Part shown: piece after piece, positions 28,756-37,856 of the stretch | Layout of the letters: each line of letters opens with the position of its first letter | Numbering within the stretch: the stretch's first letter is position 1 | Assembly (NCBI RefSeq): GCF_004168585.1 | Contig: NZ_PGVH01000040.1 | Span: forward strand, 25,955 to 89,954 | Direction of reading: 5' to 3' | Source: Shewanella sp. OPT22 | GTDB lineage: Bacteria > Pseudomonadota > Gammaproteobacteria > Enterobacterales > Shewanellaceae | DNA length: 64,000 nt | Position numbers and translations under genes: made by a program | The notes under the pieces: generated by a model | What the model was told of the DNA's origin: nothing | What the model saw: only the letters and a program-made list of their open reading frames with translations | The model's database searches: none

Positions 28756-28834
28756 GATTTGGCTTATTTATTTATAATAAACCAAATCATAACAGTGTTT
28801 TTACTGCTTTCTCAACGAAAGTTAAGATTCAATT

Positions 28835-29704
28835 TTAATTTCTAAACGCAATAGCACCTTTGCCAACGCCTTCAAATGCGACAACTTTATAACTTTTTTC
28901 AGGGTTCATGGTGTGCAATGTTTCAGCCATAAAGTCAGCCAATAGCTCAACGGTAGTATCATGAGGGATCATGTCAGTTACCGTTTTAGGTATGGCTAAT
29001 TGAAATTCACCTTGAGGTGCGAGATATCTGAAACCATAATGACTGTCATCATTTACACTTTCAGCATCAATATCTAAACCAGAAATATTTACTCGATCCT
29101 CTTCACTACCAAGATAAATATCTTGCCAACGCTCAGCCCAATATTGGTTCCAGCGAAGTGATTCTTCACCATCTTCATAAATCGTTACTGGACTGCGGTG
29201 ACCATGAGCAATCCGCTGACAATTACCATCATGTTTTTTAAGGCCATGACTGTAATGATAAAAAGGCGTGTCGAGTTTTTCGGCTCTTAACGTTAATTCG
29301 ATTGCATTCACGTTATCAGGTAAAACGATACTCAACTTTTGCTTTAAAAAATCAATCACATTATCAAAAGCAATGTCAGTTGCTTCAATAAAAGTAAACG
29401 CTTCTTTAGGGCAAATTAGATGCATGCTGCCTACTTCACTTTTGAAATCGACAATGGTTTTTTCATCGGTAAATTCAAAACGACTTGCGGCTGATAAACT
29501 CGGCACCAGCAAACGATGGTCAACGATTTCATCGATGGTATGTTTAATCGCTTTTTTTACTTTAGCGAAATCAAGGACCATACTTTGTTCGTCCAGACCA
29601 CCATCTAAAACAACATCAACAATCCAACTTTCACCCACCATCCCACGTTTTTCACACAAATAGGAAAAGTCGATCACAGTTAGATCTTTTACAAAAAGCA
29701 GCAT
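28835..29704 (-). CDS. 6-pyruvoyl-tetrahydropterin synthase family protein, two-domain
   Basis: A 289-residue protein of the PTPS/QueD superfamily. The first half carries the fold's start and the MVLDFAKVKKAIKHTIDEIVDHRLLVPS segment. The second half has CQRIAHGHRS with the paired zinc histidines of the family and a C-terminal TVELLADFMAETLH segment with the conserved Glu. It is about twice the length of QueD, suggesting a tandem of T-fold domains. The start is ATG 29704 after GAGGAG, not 13 codons upstream. Role could be in queuosine or pterin synthesis; no que genes are adjacent. Confidence 0.78.
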   Translation of the reverse strand: MLLFVKDLTVIDFSYLCEKRGMVGESWIVDVVLDGGLDEQSMVLDFAKVKKAIKHTIDEIVDHRLLVPSLSAASRFEFTDEKTIVDFKSEVGSMHLICPKEAFTFIEATDIAFDNVIDFLKQKLSIVLPDNVNAIELTLRAEKLDTPFYHYSHGLKKHDGNCQRIAHGHRSPVTIYEDGEESLRWNQYWAERWQDIYLGSEEDRVNISGLDIDAESVNDDSHYGFRYLAPQGEFQLAIPKTVTDMIPHDTTVELLADFMAETLHTMNPEKSYKVVAFEGVGKGAIAFRN

Positions 29705-29740
29705 TAAATCTCCTCGGCAGAAAAACAGTCCGCCAAAACT

Positions 29741-29766
29741 CATACCAAATCACGATATTTGGTATG
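29741..29766. promoter_or_regulatory. Inverted repeat upstream of the PTPS-family gene
   Basis: Perfect 10-base arms CATACCAAAT / ATTTGGTATG with a 6-base spacer, 37 bp upstream of the minus-strand start. It may be an operator or a dispersed palindromic unit. Confidence 0.4.
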
Positions 29767-29962
29767 GCTCCATCGGCTATGGCCAACGAGCTTTACAACA
29801 AATAGCCGACTATTATACTCAAACTTTAACGAGCTGGCGAGGTTCACTCTTACATCCCTGACAAAATCTTTATTTGACGCTTAAAACGTGACAAAGCGCA
29901 CACTTACTGCGGTTTTGAGGTATTATATGCATGATAAACATCAATAATTAATTAGGTATCCT

Positions 29963-31309
29963 ATGAAGACTTTGATATGCAATGCCCAACTGGTCAATGA
30001 AGGACGCATTTCGACTCAAGATTTACTGATTGAAAACGGCCGTATTAGTAAAATCGACCGCCAAATTTCAGCGCCAGCTGATGCAAAGGTTGTTGATGCT
30101 CAAGGAAACCATTTGATTCCGGGAATGATTGATGATCAAGTTCATTTCAGAGAACCTGGCTTTCCAAATAAAGGCACTATTGCCAGTGAATCGAGAGCAG
30201 CGGTTGCAGGCGGTATTACTAGCTTTATGGAAATGCCAAATGTAAATCCACAAACTACAAATTTAGATGCGCTTGAAGATAAATACACTCGTGCTTCACA
30301 AAGTTCTTTAGCTAATTTTAGCTTTTATTTAGGTGCGACCAACGACAACGTTGAAGAGATTAAACGGTTAGATCCTAACCAAGCTTGTGGCATTAAAATT
30401 TTCATGGGAGCATCAACCGGAAATATGCTGGTTGATAATGAGTCGACCTTAAATGACATTTTTGCTAATGCCCCTACTCTTATTGCAACCCATTGTGAAA
30501 ATACTCCAATGATCACCGCCATAGAAGAAGAGTATCGTGCTAAGTATGGTGACAAAATTCCAATGAACCTGCATGGTGAGATTCGCTCTCGTGAAGCATG
30601 TCTTGCATCATCTCAGTTAGCTACATCTCTAGCCATCAAGCACAAAGCTCGCTTACACGTATTGCATTTAACCACCGCTGATGAGTTGTACTTATTCCAA
30701 AAAAATAAACAACTTGCAGATTTAAAAGGCGCCAATATCACCGCTGAGGTTTGTGTACATCACTTATTTTTCAATGACAAAGACTATGACAAGCTAGGAA
30801 GCTTAATTAAGTGTAACCCTGCAGTTAAGCGTGAGTCGGATCAGTTGGCTCTGATTAAAGCAGTTCAAGATGATGTTATCGACATTATTGCAACTGACCA
30901 CGCACCTCACACTTGGGATGAAAAGCAAAACGAAAGTTATTTTAAAGCGCCGTCTGGTTTACCGTTAGTTCAACATGCACTTCCATCTGTGCTTGAACAT
31001 TATCATAACGGTAACTTCTCACTTGAAAAGATTGTTCAAAAGACATCTCACGCCGTTGCTGAACGTTATCAAGTTAAAGATCGTGGTTACTTACGTGAAG
31101 GTTATCATGCAGATTTGACATTAATTGACTTAAACAAGCCATTCGAAGTGACGAAAGAAAATATTCGCTATCATTGCGGTTGGTCAGCATTTACTGGTTA
31201 CAACTTCCAGTCAAGCATTATCGGCACTTGGGTCAATGGTAACCACATGTTTGATGGTGAGCGTTTTATCAATAAGCAGTTTGGTCAGCGTCTACAATTT
31301 ACACGTTAA
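29963..31309 (+). CDS. pyrC: Dihydroorotase
   Basis: A 448-residue dihydroorotase of the long, class I-like form, which closes the carbamoyl-aspartate ring in pyrimidine synthesis. The metal-binding start DDQVHFREPG (about residues 58-67) has Gln where most have His in DxHxH. The carboxylated lysine region is GIKIFMGAS (about 143-151), metal histidines follow in ATHCEN and LHVLHL, and the catalytic Asp lies in IIATDHAPH. A DQVHFREPG motif is shared with dihydroorotases of Bacteroidetes as I recall, so activity is likely. It is monocistronic and preceded by a ribosome-binding site AGGTATCCT. Confidence 0.88.
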   Translation: MKTLICNAQLVNEGRISTQDLLIENGRISKIDRQISAPADAKVVDAQGNHLIPGMIDDQVHFREPGFPNKGTIASESRAAVAGGITSFMEMPNVNPQTTNLDALEDKYTRASQSSLANFSFYLGATNDNVEEIKRLDPNQACGIKIFMGASTGNMLVDNESTLNDIFANAPTLIATHCENTPMITAIEEEYRAKYGDKIPMNLHGEIRSREACLASSQLATSLAIKHKARLHVLHLTTADELYLFQKNKQLADLKGANITAEVCVHHLFFNDKDYDKLGSLIKCNPAVKRESDQLALIKAVQDDVIDIIATDHAPHTWDEKQNESYFKAPSGLPLVQHALPSVLEHYHNGNFSLEKIVQKTSHAVAERYQVKDRGYLREGYHADLTLIDLNKPFEVTKENIRYHCGWSAFTGYNFQSSIIGTWVNGNHMFDGERFINKQFGQRLQFTR

Positions 31310-31314
31310 TCTCT

Positions 31315-31343
31315 TATGAGCCCAAGTCATCCTTGGGCTCATA
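31315..31343 (+). terminator. Terminator after dihydroorotase gene
   Basis: Stem TATGAGCCCAAG / CTTGGGCTCATA, 12 bp with a 5-base loop. The T-tract is short. It abuts the converging orphan gene. Confidence 0.65.
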
Positions 31344-31348
31344 TTTGT

Positions 31349-32404
31349 CTAACCCAAAAAGCACCTTATGGCATCAGAAATAAGCTTTTGGTTTATTTTT
31401 TGAATTTGTTCAAATCCACGTTCTAACATTTCTCGGTGAGCCTTCTTAACAGCACTAGCTTCTTCGGTCTCTTCGGCTTCCGAAACTAAAGAAAGCTCAA
31501 CTTGTGAATTTTTTCTAGAATGATTTGGGTGCTCTTCAATAATTTCACCTGTGTCTTCTAACTCTACCTGAATTCCTTTTAAAGGATTTCGTGTTGGTGA
31601 ATGTAAATCATAGAATTCAGTGTCAAATTTTGGTTCAGGGCTGCTGCTCTTCGCAAGCTCATCAACAATAACATCCATTGATGTTTTAAGAAAATGCATT
31701 ACGTCTTGTTTTGCTTCAGATGATAAATGAGGGCTAGTTTCAATAGCTTTAAGCTCTGATCTTAATTCGAAGTATATAGAAAAAAAACCTACTCTAGAGC
31801 TTTTGCAACATTCAGACACTGCGCAACTTGAAGTATATAAAGGATTACCCGCTATGTTTTCATCAAAAAACAGGCTTTGCTCTTGCGACATAGCTAACAA
31901 AGCCTTTTTTGACAATTTTGAGACTGGCTCCTTAAAGATGCTTTCTTCAAAATCTACATTTTGCATGCTCTTTGCAAATTCAGAGTTTGGATCAATCCAT
32001 ACGATAAACTTCAACTGCTCATCTTCACTAACAATCTTGTAATTTACTCCACTCTGATAATTAGCTGGAAGCGAAGCTTTAAGTGCATAGAAATCATCAA
32101 TTTTACTCGTGACGTCACGAGCTGACTGACAATGGGGAGTGAGTATATTAACCGCTCTTTCTATAGTTTTTTGACGTGAACCACGGGTAAATAGATTTAT
32201 TAAGCGCTCGATAAAGGACATAGCTCCTTTAGCTTTTTTTAAATCTCCGTCTTTAATGTGTTCCCGTATCTGCTGAGACACTCCACAACTGTCAAGCATC
32301 GAATCAACACCATTTGGTATTTTTAGCTTATGCTCATATTGTTGACCAGCGCTTCTTGCATAGTCACACAATTCGTATTGTTTATGTGGATAGTGTACTT
32401 CCAT
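31349..32404 (-). CDS. Orphan soluble protein, possible lineage-specific effector
   Basis: Not recognised. A 351-residue protein without signal peptide or membrane helix. Residues about 1-120 are helical (GVSQQIREHIKDGDLKKAKGAM, a basic patch GSRQKTIERAV). The middle has a Cys-rich bit SSCAVSECCKSSR. A Glu/Ser-rich low-complexity part (about 255-325) precedes a final helix. Codon use and AT content look like the neighbours. Length, acid-rich linker and lack of recognised domain resemble secreted effector-like proteins, but no secretion system gene is in the window. Confidence 0.6.
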   Translation of the reverse strand: MEVHYPHKQYELCDYARSAGQQYEHKLKIPNGVDSMLDSCGVSQQIREHIKDGDLKKAKGAMSFIERLINLFTRGSRQKTIERAVNILTPHCQSARDVTSKIDDFYALKASLPANYQSGVNYKIVSEDEQLKFIVWIDPNSEFAKSMQNVDFEESIFKEPVSKLSKKALLAMSQEQSLFFDENIAGNPLYTSSCAVSECCKSSRVGFFSIYFELRSELKAIETSPHLSSEAKQDVMHFLKTSMDVIVDELAKSSSPEPKFDTEFYDLHSPTRNPLKGIQVELEDTGEIIEEHPNHSRKNSQVELSLVSEAEETEEASAVKKAHREMLERGFEQIQKINQKLISDAIRCFLG

Positions 32405-32586
32405 AAGCTCCCCCTAAAATAAATATTTTTGGGCAATGGCTAACAGATTTCTAAGGTCTTTGAAGATTAAGAAAGGTGTAAGTCTAGTTTGAGTAATTAT
32501 ATCTTAGAGTAAAATAAGAACAATTTTGTTCCATGAATTTTGGGTTAATAAATGTTTAGAGTCTCAAATTACATATATTGGAGATA

Positions 32587-32615
32587 TAAAAAAAGCGCTA
32601 CATTAAAGTAGCGCT
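32587..32615 (-). terminator. Terminator of ompW
   Basis: Read on the minus strand: stem AGCGCTAC / GTAGCGCT with a 6-base loop followed by seven T, 24 bp after the ompW stop. Confidence 0.85.
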
Positions 32616-32638
32616 CATTGATGCTAATTAAAACTAAC

Positions 32639-33292
32639 TTAGAACGTATAACCAACCGATACCATGTATACCCATGGGTTGATGTCTGTTTTGATTTTCA
32701 CATCAGCATTCAACGCTGTAGAATTAAACTTAACATCAGTTCCAATATCGGCATACCAAACTGAAGCATTAACTAGCCACTTCTTATTCACTTGATAATC
32801 TGCGCCAATTTGAGCCGCTAATCCCCAAGAGTTTTCGATGCTCAGGTTGTTTAGCCCTAACGGTGCAGCTGCGTCATTCTTTGTGAAATGGTTATCAAAG
32901 AAGTTTGTAAAGTTTACACCTGCTCCAATGTATGGGCGGAATTTAGAATTTGAATTACCAAAGTAGTACTGGGCAACTAAGGTTGGTGGTAAATGCTTGG
33001 TTTCAGCAATTTTACCAACGCCTTTTAGCGAAACGTCGTGAGAAAATGGAGTGGCTGCAAGTAGTTCAACACCAAAGTTGTCTGTTATCATGTAACCAAA
33101 GTTCAAACCAAGCTGAGTATTGCTACTCACACCGAACTCACCTAGACCGGCTACATCTTGACTCGATTCATTTGGTGCAACAGTAGCCACACCAGCTCGT
33201 ACAATAATGTCACCAGCTTGATGTGCTTGAGCTGCAAAACCTGCAGAAAGAAGTGCTGCTGCAACTAGACCTTTAGCGAAACGTTTGTTCAT
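32639..33292 (-). CDS. ompW: OmpW-family outer-membrane protein
   Basis: A 217-residue eight-stranded beta-barrel of the OmpW family. The signal peptide ends at AAQA; the mature protein starts HQAGDIIVRAGVATVAPNESS, a family signature. The barrel ends with a C-terminal aromatic (VSVGYTF) as required for outer-membrane assembly. Two adjacent ATG codons are possible; the second fits GGAG spacing better. OmpW forms a hydrophobic channel for small molecules. FNR-like sites upstream fit the oxygen control known for ompW in enterobacteria and vibrios. Confidence 0.93.
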   Translation of the reverse strand: MNKRFAKGLVAAALLSAGFAAQAHQAGDIIVRAGVATVAPNESSQDVAGLGEFGVSSNTQLGLNFGYMITDNFGVELLAATPFSHDVSLKGVGKIAETKHLPPTLVAQYYFGNSNSKFRPYIGAGVNFTNFFDNHFTKNDAAAPLGLNNLSIENSWGLAAQIGADYQVNKKWLVNASVWYADIGTDVKFNSTALNADVKIKTDINPWVYMVSVGYTF

Positions 33293-33384
33293 CATTTAAC
33301 TCCATATTCATTAAAATGAATTAGTATATTTTTAACTTCCATCACATTTAGGCGCTAATTTGCCAGACTCATCGGCATGTAATA

Positions 33385-33398
33385 TTGATCCAAGTCAA
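33385..33398. promoter_or_regulatory. FNR/EtrA-like site upstream of ompW
   Basis: TTGAT-CCAA-GTCAA, one mismatch from the TTGAT-N4-ATCAA consensus, 93 bp upstream of the start codon. Confidence 0.5.
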
Positions 33399-33435
33399 AT
33401 GCTTGATTTAGCATTATTAAGAACCATCATTTACA

Positions 33436-33447
33436 TGATTTAGATCA
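33436..33447. promoter_or_regulatory. Second FNR-like core upstream of ompW
   Basis: TGAT-TTAG-ATCA, a perfect FNR core within the longer inverted repeat CATGAT / ATCATG at 33434-33449. Confidence 0.45.
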
Positions 33448-33512
33448 TGTTTTTAAAGTCAAAAAGACATCTGTAGGATTGAATTGACAACAAAAAGGTT
33501 GGATTGAATGTA

Positions 33513-34067
33513 TTAACTCAAAATCTTCAATTTAGGGTATATGGTTAGCCATTCTTTCTGCTCACATCTTTGATTGAACAATGTGCGAGGACGTTTGTGG
33601 TTGTGAGTAAGGTTGAGTAAAAACAAGCTTTCCAGACCAAAAGGTGAATTTATTTGTAGTTCACCATTCAACAATCTCACTGCTACAGCCGTTTCAATTT
33701 CAGGCCAAAAAGTCATTGAGTGAGAACAGGATATATAAGGAGCATCACCGTTTCGTGTATGCATTAAAGATTGGTTTTTTACTGACCAAGGTAAGTATGG
33801 TTGAATGAGTGTTAATTTAGATTGCAGAGCCAAGTCAAAACTGGTGTCTTCACCTTTTGAAAAGTGAATAACATCAATATCGTTTAAAGCATTAGAATCA
33901 TAACCGTGTAATTTATCCCAGATTAAGTTTCTTACAAAACCCGCTGCAATCCAGCAATCATCAAGTTTAAATTCATCAGCAACAGTCTCAACAGTTTTGA
34001 GGACTTGTATTCTTTGATTATCTTCGAGAAGCCAAGAGAATAATTGTTGCTGATGCTTTTCAATCAA
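33513..34067 (-). CDS. Nucleotidyltransferase-like protein (DUF925)
   Basis: A 184-residue protein of the DUF925 family. The sequence AAGFVRNLIWDKLHGYD followed by LNDIDVIHF gives the Gly-x-x-Arg and Asp-x-Asp pattern of the pol-beta nucleotidyltransferase superfamily. The family segments GDAPYISCSHSMTFWPEIETAVAVRL are intact. The gene starts inside the end of the GGDEF-EAL gene (4-bp ATGA overlap), so they are translationally coupled, which suggests cotranscription but not a shared function. Substrate unknown. Confidence 0.82.
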   Translation of the reverse strand: MIEKHQQQLFSWLLEDNQRIQVLKTVETVADEFKLDDCWIAAGFVRNLIWDKLHGYDSNALNDIDVIHFSKGEDTSFDLALQSKLTLIQPYLPWSVKNQSLMHTRNGDAPYISCSHSMTFWPEIETAVAVRLLNGELQINSPFGLESLFLLNLTHNHKRPRTLFNQRCEQKEWLTIYPKLKILS

Positions 34068-37000
34068 ATTAGGCTGCCTTCTTCCTTTTTAACGCTTTCA
34101 ATGATAGTGACTACTTGCTGCTGTTTCTGACTACAAAAAGATATTATGTCTTGCTTGCTCAAAGGCTTAGAAATGTAATAACCTTGGATAGCATCACAAC
34201 CTAGCTCTTGTAAGAAGCTGAGTTGTTCTCTGTTTTCGACACCTTCTGCAACAATTTTCATTCCCATGCTGGTCGCCATTGAATGAATAGCCTGAACGAG
34301 TTCAATCGCATCTTTTTTATCTGGGATATCACCGATAAACGAACGATCGATTTTAAGTGTATCAAATGAAAAACGTCTCAGGTAATTTAGCGAGGAGTAG
34401 CCTGTTCCGAAATCATCTACCGCTAATCGAACGCCCATTTGATGAAGTGTATCAAAAATTCGTTCGTTTTCTTCTGTATGTTCAATAAGAGCAGATTCCG
34501 TTAGCTCTAATTCCAGCACTGAAGCAGGCAACTGATGTAATGTCAGTGCGAGTTTTACGTCTTCAATAATTACATCATTACGAAGTTGACGGCTTGATAC
34601 GTTTACCGAAACGTATTCAGGACCATTTTCAATTTTTTGCCATTTCTTAACTTGATGACAAGCTTGATCTAGCAGCCATTCACCAAACGTACTAATCAAT
34701 CCTAAAGATTCAGCCAAAGGAATAAATTGTTCTGGCGAAACATTACCTAAGCGGTCGTTTTGCCATCTCATTAATGCTTCAGCCGCAATAACACGACCAG
34801 TATCACCATCAATGATAGGCTGGTAAACAATATAAAGTTCATCACGTTTAAGTGCTTGTCTAAGCTCATTTTCCATAACCAATCGTTGTTGGATGTCTTG
34901 ACTCATTTTGTTCGAGTAGAAGCATAATGCGTTGCGGCCATTGACTTTACTTTCGTACATCGCAGCATCAGCATTTTTGGTGAGCGTCTCGTAGTCATTA
35001 CCATCTTGCGGGAAACAAGCTAAACCGATACTGCAACCAACTACAACTTCGTAGTGTTGAATTAAGACAGGACGAGAGCATAGGTCAATGACTTCATGTG
35101 CAATTTGTTCTGCATTTTTTACTGAATCTGGTGCTGTAAGTATGATGACAAATTCATCACCACCGAGTCGCCCAATAGTATCGTACTCAGAAATTACACC
35201 ACGAATACGTTTTGAAATTTGTTTAAGTAATTTATCGCCCGCATTATGGCCAAAGCTGTCATTCACTTTTTTGAAATCATCTAAATCCAGTAGCATTAAT
35301 ACTACTTCGCCTTGATTTTGCTTTGCGATATTAATTGCACTTGTTAAACGCTCAAATGCCATTCCGCGATTAGGCAGACCAGTAAGCTCATCAAAATTCG
35401 CTTTCTTATAGAGTTGATCTTGATACGTTCTTTGTTGGGTTAAATCCGTTACCGAAGTAATTAATGCTTTTCCTTCGGCGTAATCCACCATTTTAGAGGA
35501 CAGAGACCCCCAAACGTACCTACCACTGTCTGTTTTTATTTTCAGTTCAAAGCCGTCAACTCTTTGTTTATGAATCATGAGATCGATAAAGAGTTTCCTA
35601 TCATCTGGATTCGCATAAAAGTCGCGAATGTTTTTCCCCACAACAGCCTCACCTAATGAAGATAAGAGTTCTTCTGCCCTTAAGTTTGCATAGAGTATCT
35701 TTCCTGATTCTGGTTGGGTAATGACGACGGCAATGGGCGCTGAATGAGCAATTGAGTGAAAATGTTGTTGTGACTCAAGAAGAGATTTCCCTGTCTGCCA
35801 CACACGTGCACTTTCTTTAAACTGCAACCAAAAGCTGAATACGATTCCACTGATAAACAACAAAATGACCAGCAGAATAAGCTGCATACCGTTACTGAAG
35901 TGAGATTGCTTTACCGAAAATTTAAGCCATAAACTCTGGTTAAGATAAGGAAAGGGAACACTGTGCGCTAAACGCATTGAGTGTTCGATATCACTCAACG
36001 TATAGATTGGCTTTCTTCGTTCATTTAAAAAGCTAATGTTGTATCTAGAGCTTAAATTAGAAAGAATCATTTCTTCCGCTAGATTCGGAATCGAATAAAC
36101 CGCACCTAAAGTGCCTAAAAACTTGTCTCCACGATAAACCGGTACATAAAATTCAAACGCCGGTTTACCTTGAATCACCACAAAAGGCTTAGTAAATACC
36201 GTCACTTTCAGTTCTTTGGCAAGACGAGAGGCTCTTTCAGGCTCAGCTAATGATAATTTTAATCCAATGACTTGCTTATTTTGATCATATGGAGCGGTAT
36301 TACGAATAGTAAAAGACTCATCTGCAAATGTGATATTTATGATTCCAGGGTGGTCTTTTACGTACCTAGCAGCTTTCTGTTCAAATGAATTGATCGACAG
36401 AGTCCCTGAGCCCAGTTCCTCGGCTAAAATTTCAAGGTAATCTCGGTTCGCATTAATTTGGCTACCAATCTCATTGACGACAACTTCAAGGTTTGATGTT
36501 AACTCTTGAGAATCTTGTTGTTTATTTTGAGTTTGAATAAAATAAAAAAAGGCAATACAAGCCAATAAAATGGCAATCGTCGCAATTGCAGGTGTGATAA
36601 AGGTGGGCCTAGTTTGTCTTAATTTACTTCCGACAACCCCACTGATCAGCCCTTTTGAATCTGCAAGTTCATTTTCTTGCTCACGGTAAGAACGTTCAGC
36701 AAGGTAGACGTGCTGATAAAATGAATACAAAGCACCTAAAATAAGTAAAATTAACGCCGCTAGAAAAATCCCAAACAGATTCGCTTGCCACTCAATTCCA
36801 CTTTCAGTATTTCTTGGTTGAGCCGCTATTTCCCAGTACCCTGAAGGTAGTTTTATTTTGCGAATTAAGGAACTTGTATCGAAAATAGTTGGGTCACCGA
36901 AAAAAACATTACCGTTGTCACTCCTAAATGCGAAATCAAACTCCGAACTTGGTCCAATCACTCCTGCATTTTCCAATGTCGAGACGATATCTAGGACAAC

Positions 37001-37543
37001 GGAAACTACACCCCACACTTTATCATCTTGAAATACAGGTAATCTTGCGACTAATCCCAAACCACCTTGAACCAATTCATACGGTTGAGAATGCGTTACA
37101 ATGTTTTCTGTGATAGCAAGATCAACAGCATCATAGATAAAGGGCGTGCTTGGATCTCTTAAATTATGCCCTATAGCCGATTCATTGCTTGTAATGGGGT
37201 AAACTTGATTAACAATAAAGTTGGGGGCAATGGTAAACGCTCTTAACCCTTCATTAGCGTGATAAAGCGCTGACATAAAACTGTCGATATGCTGCCGACT
37301 CGAATCACTATACGTGGGGTCGCTTTGCAACTCACTTTCAACAAAGTGCGCAAGACTAGATACTAACTTTAGACGTTGATTAATGACAGCGCTAAGCTTT
37401 GCTTGATATTCATTAACAGAGTATTCGGTGGAATTATAATAGCGCTCAAATAAGTAATTTCGATACCACTGATCGGCATAAAACCAAATCAAACCGGCCA
37501 CGAAAAGTACAAGAAAAATAATAAAGCGCTTAATAGATAACAT
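34064..37543 (-). CDS. Membrane sensor with CHASE-type domain, second periplasmic sensor, PAS, GGDEF and EAL
   Basis: An 1159-residue c-di-GMP signalling protein. Order: N-terminal helix (about 7-25), a CHASE-like sensor (about 45-230), helices near 250-275 and 320-340, a second extracytoplasmic sensor (about 345-550), a helix near 560-580, PAS (about 590-710), GGDEF (about 720-880) and EAL (about 890-1150). GRLGGDEF is intact at about 790, but the inhibitory RxxD site reads SEYD. The EAL motif (EALMRW), VNVSSRQL, ELTESALIE, DDFGTGYSS and AEGVE are intact. So both synthesis and hydrolysis could be active; the net direction is unclear. The ligand of either sensor is unknown. Confidence 0.88.
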   Translation of the reverse strand: MLSIKRFIIFLVLFVAGLIWFYADQWYRNYLFERYYNSTEYSVNEYQAKLSAVINQRLKLVSSLAHFVESELQSDPTYSDSSRQHIDSFMSALYHANEGLRAFTIAPNFIVNQVYPITSNESAIGHNLRDPSTPFIYDAVDLAITENIVTHSQPYELVQGGLGLVARLPVFQDDKVWGVVSVVLDIVSTLENAGVIGPSSEFDFAFRSDNGNVFFGDPTIFDTSSLIRKIKLPSGYWEIAAQPRNTESGIEWQANLFGIFLAALILLILGALYSFYQHVYLAERSYREQENELADSKGLISGVVGSKLRQTRPTFITPAIATIAILLACIAFFYFIQTQNKQQDSQELTSNLEVVVNEIGSQINANRDYLEILAEELGSGTLSINSFEQKAARYVKDHPGIINITFADESFTIRNTAPYDQNKQVIGLKLSLAEPERASRLAKELKVTVFTKPFVVIQGKPAFEFYVPVYRGDKFLGTLGAVYSIPNLAEEMILSNLSSRYNISFLNERRKPIYTLSDIEHSMRLAHSVPFPYLNQSLWLKFSVKQSHFSNGMQLILLVILLFISGIVFSFWLQFKESARVWQTGKSLLESQQHFHSIAHSAPIAVVITQPESGKILYANLRAEELLSSLGEAVVGKNIRDFYANPDDRKLFIDLMIHKQRVDGFELKIKTDSGRYVWGSLSSKMVDYAEGKALITSVTDLTQQRTYQDQLYKKANFDELTGLPNRGMAFERLTSAINIAKQNQGEVVLMLLDLDDFKKVNDSFGHNAGDKLLKQISKRIRGVISEYDTIGRLGGDEFVIILTAPDSVKNAEQIAHEVIDLCSRPVLIQHYEVVVGCSIGLACFPQDGNDYETLTKNADAAMYESKVNGRNALCFYSNKMSQDIQQRLVMENELRQALKRDELYIVYQPIIDGDTGRVIAAEALMRWQNDRLGNVSPEQFIPLAESLGLISTFGEWLLDQACHQVKKWQKIENGPEYVSVNVSSRQLRNDVIIEDVKLALTLHQLPASVLELELTESALIEHTEENERIFDTLHQMGVRLAVDDFGTGYSSLNYLRRFSFDTLKIDRSFIGDIPDKKDAIELVQAIHSMATSMGMKIVAEGVENREQLSFLQELGCDAIQGYYISKPLSKQDIISFCSQKQQQVVTIIESVKKEEGSLI

Positions 37544-37856
37544 AAAAGTTAATTTGCTCTCAGAATAATTGTTTTTATAACAACAAACTAACGTTCAACC
37601 TTTCCTTCATGCGCACGTTTTGTTTGCGCAGTTTTTTAGAGTCCTTTCAAAAATAAGGCAAATTCGGTCAGTAGTATAAATGTTCAAACGTGTATAGCTC
37701 GCAACGTACGGTATTATATATCACAAGCTTAAGAATTAAAGATAAGAATCCGTCACAACATTCACAAAATGATAATAAATACTGATTATTTAGAGCAGGT
37801 GATTTACAAATATACAGCTTGGAGATGGAGAGGAAGATTTTCCTCTCCATTGAGAA
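37544..37856. other. Intergenic region upstream of the GGDEF-EAL gene
   Basis: 313 bp with no convincing gene. It should contain the promoter of the large sensor gene. A hairpin with 11-bp perfect arms (37825-37835 and 37840-37850, ATGGAGAGGAA / TTCCTCTCCAT) lies 7 bp past the end of the YbaY-like gene; it lacks a T-tract but probably ends that transcript. Confidence 0.5.

Noticed and set aside
29741..29766. Terminator reading toward dihydroorotase
   Set aside because: The 10-bp palindrome has no T-tract and lies upstream of both divergent genes, so an operator or repeat is more plausible.
37668..37850. 60-codon minus-strand frame upstream of the GGDEF-EAL gene
   Set aside because: Cys/Leu/Tyr-rich chance composition, begins inside the hairpin, no ribosome-binding site.
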